From assembly GCA_011065005.1 (NCBI GenBank), contig JAAKFP010000131.1:1-7069 (forward strand): DNA of 7,069 nt, read 5' to 3'. Under the pieces are notes generated by a model. It did no database searches and was not told the DNA's origin. It worked only from the letters and a program-made list of their open reading frames with translations. Shown piece after piece: positions 7,036 through 7,069 of this stretch. How positions within the stretch are numbered: position 1 is the stretch's first letter; every line of letters starts with the position of its first letter. Source of the DNA: Chlamydiota bacterium (lineage in GTDB: Bacteria; Chlamydiota; Chlamydiia; Chlamydiales; Waddliaceae). A program made the position numbers and the translations under genes.

Positions 7036-7069
7036 GGGCTCGTGCAAAAATAAGTTGTGCGTTTCTGGT
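7036..7069 (+). mobile_element. Left end of a second copy of the same inverted-repeat element (cut by window end)
   Basis: From 7036 the sequence reads GGGCTCGTGCAAAAATAAGT and matches the inverted complement of the first copy's right end at 27 of 34 positions; the differences cluster in the tip (positions 3-6). TAA (7033-7035) precedes it, as for the first copy. The rest lies outside, so it could be another MITE or the end of a full-length parent element. The 93 bp between the copies (6943-7035) are AT-rich and I see no gene in them. Confidence 0.65.

Overview
The window most likely comes from an environmental (non-Chlamydia) member of the Chlamydiae. The evidence is gene order and protein character. 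A SWIM-type SNF2 helicase gene sits directly before mreB, the order I recall from Chlamydia genomes. The MreB has a basic, amphipathic N-terminal extension of the kind described for chlamydial MreB. In Chlamydia, as I recall, the next gene after mreB is pckA. Here that place is taken by an accessory block. The assignment rests on recall of family sequences and synteny, not on a search.

Layout: (1) Bases 1-121 look like the end of an insertion sequence running off the left edge. There is a TG...CA-type tip at 121, two identical 19-bp sub-terminal repeats, and a possible leftward ORF start at base 14; an IS21-like element is the best guess. (2) A good sigma-70-type promoter at 138-166 lies just outside that end and probably drives the operon that follows. 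(3) 236-3721 encodes a SWIM/SNF2 ATPase and 3760-4848 encodes MreB, 38 bp apart. (4) 4976-6163 encodes a protealysin-like M4 metallopeptidase with all catalytic residues and no signal peptide. It is followed by a 154-residue protein of unknown family (6231-6695) and a 28-codon ORF (6696-6782). All three have strong Shine-Dalgarno sites and read the same way. (5) From 6783 the DNA holds a 157-bp palindromic, MITE-like element flanked by TAA, then 93 bp with no gene. The left end of a second, diverged copy follows from 7036 and is cut by the window end.

The first two genes are core functions: a chromatin/nucleic-acid remodelling ATPase and the cell-shape/division actin homologue. The peptidase block looks like an acquired or lineage-specific cassette. 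A PPL-type precursor peptidase plus a small co-oriented gene resembles protealysin-inhibitor (emfourin) gene pairs in layout. I see no clear sequence similarity of the 154-residue protein to emfourin, so that partnership is a hypothesis.
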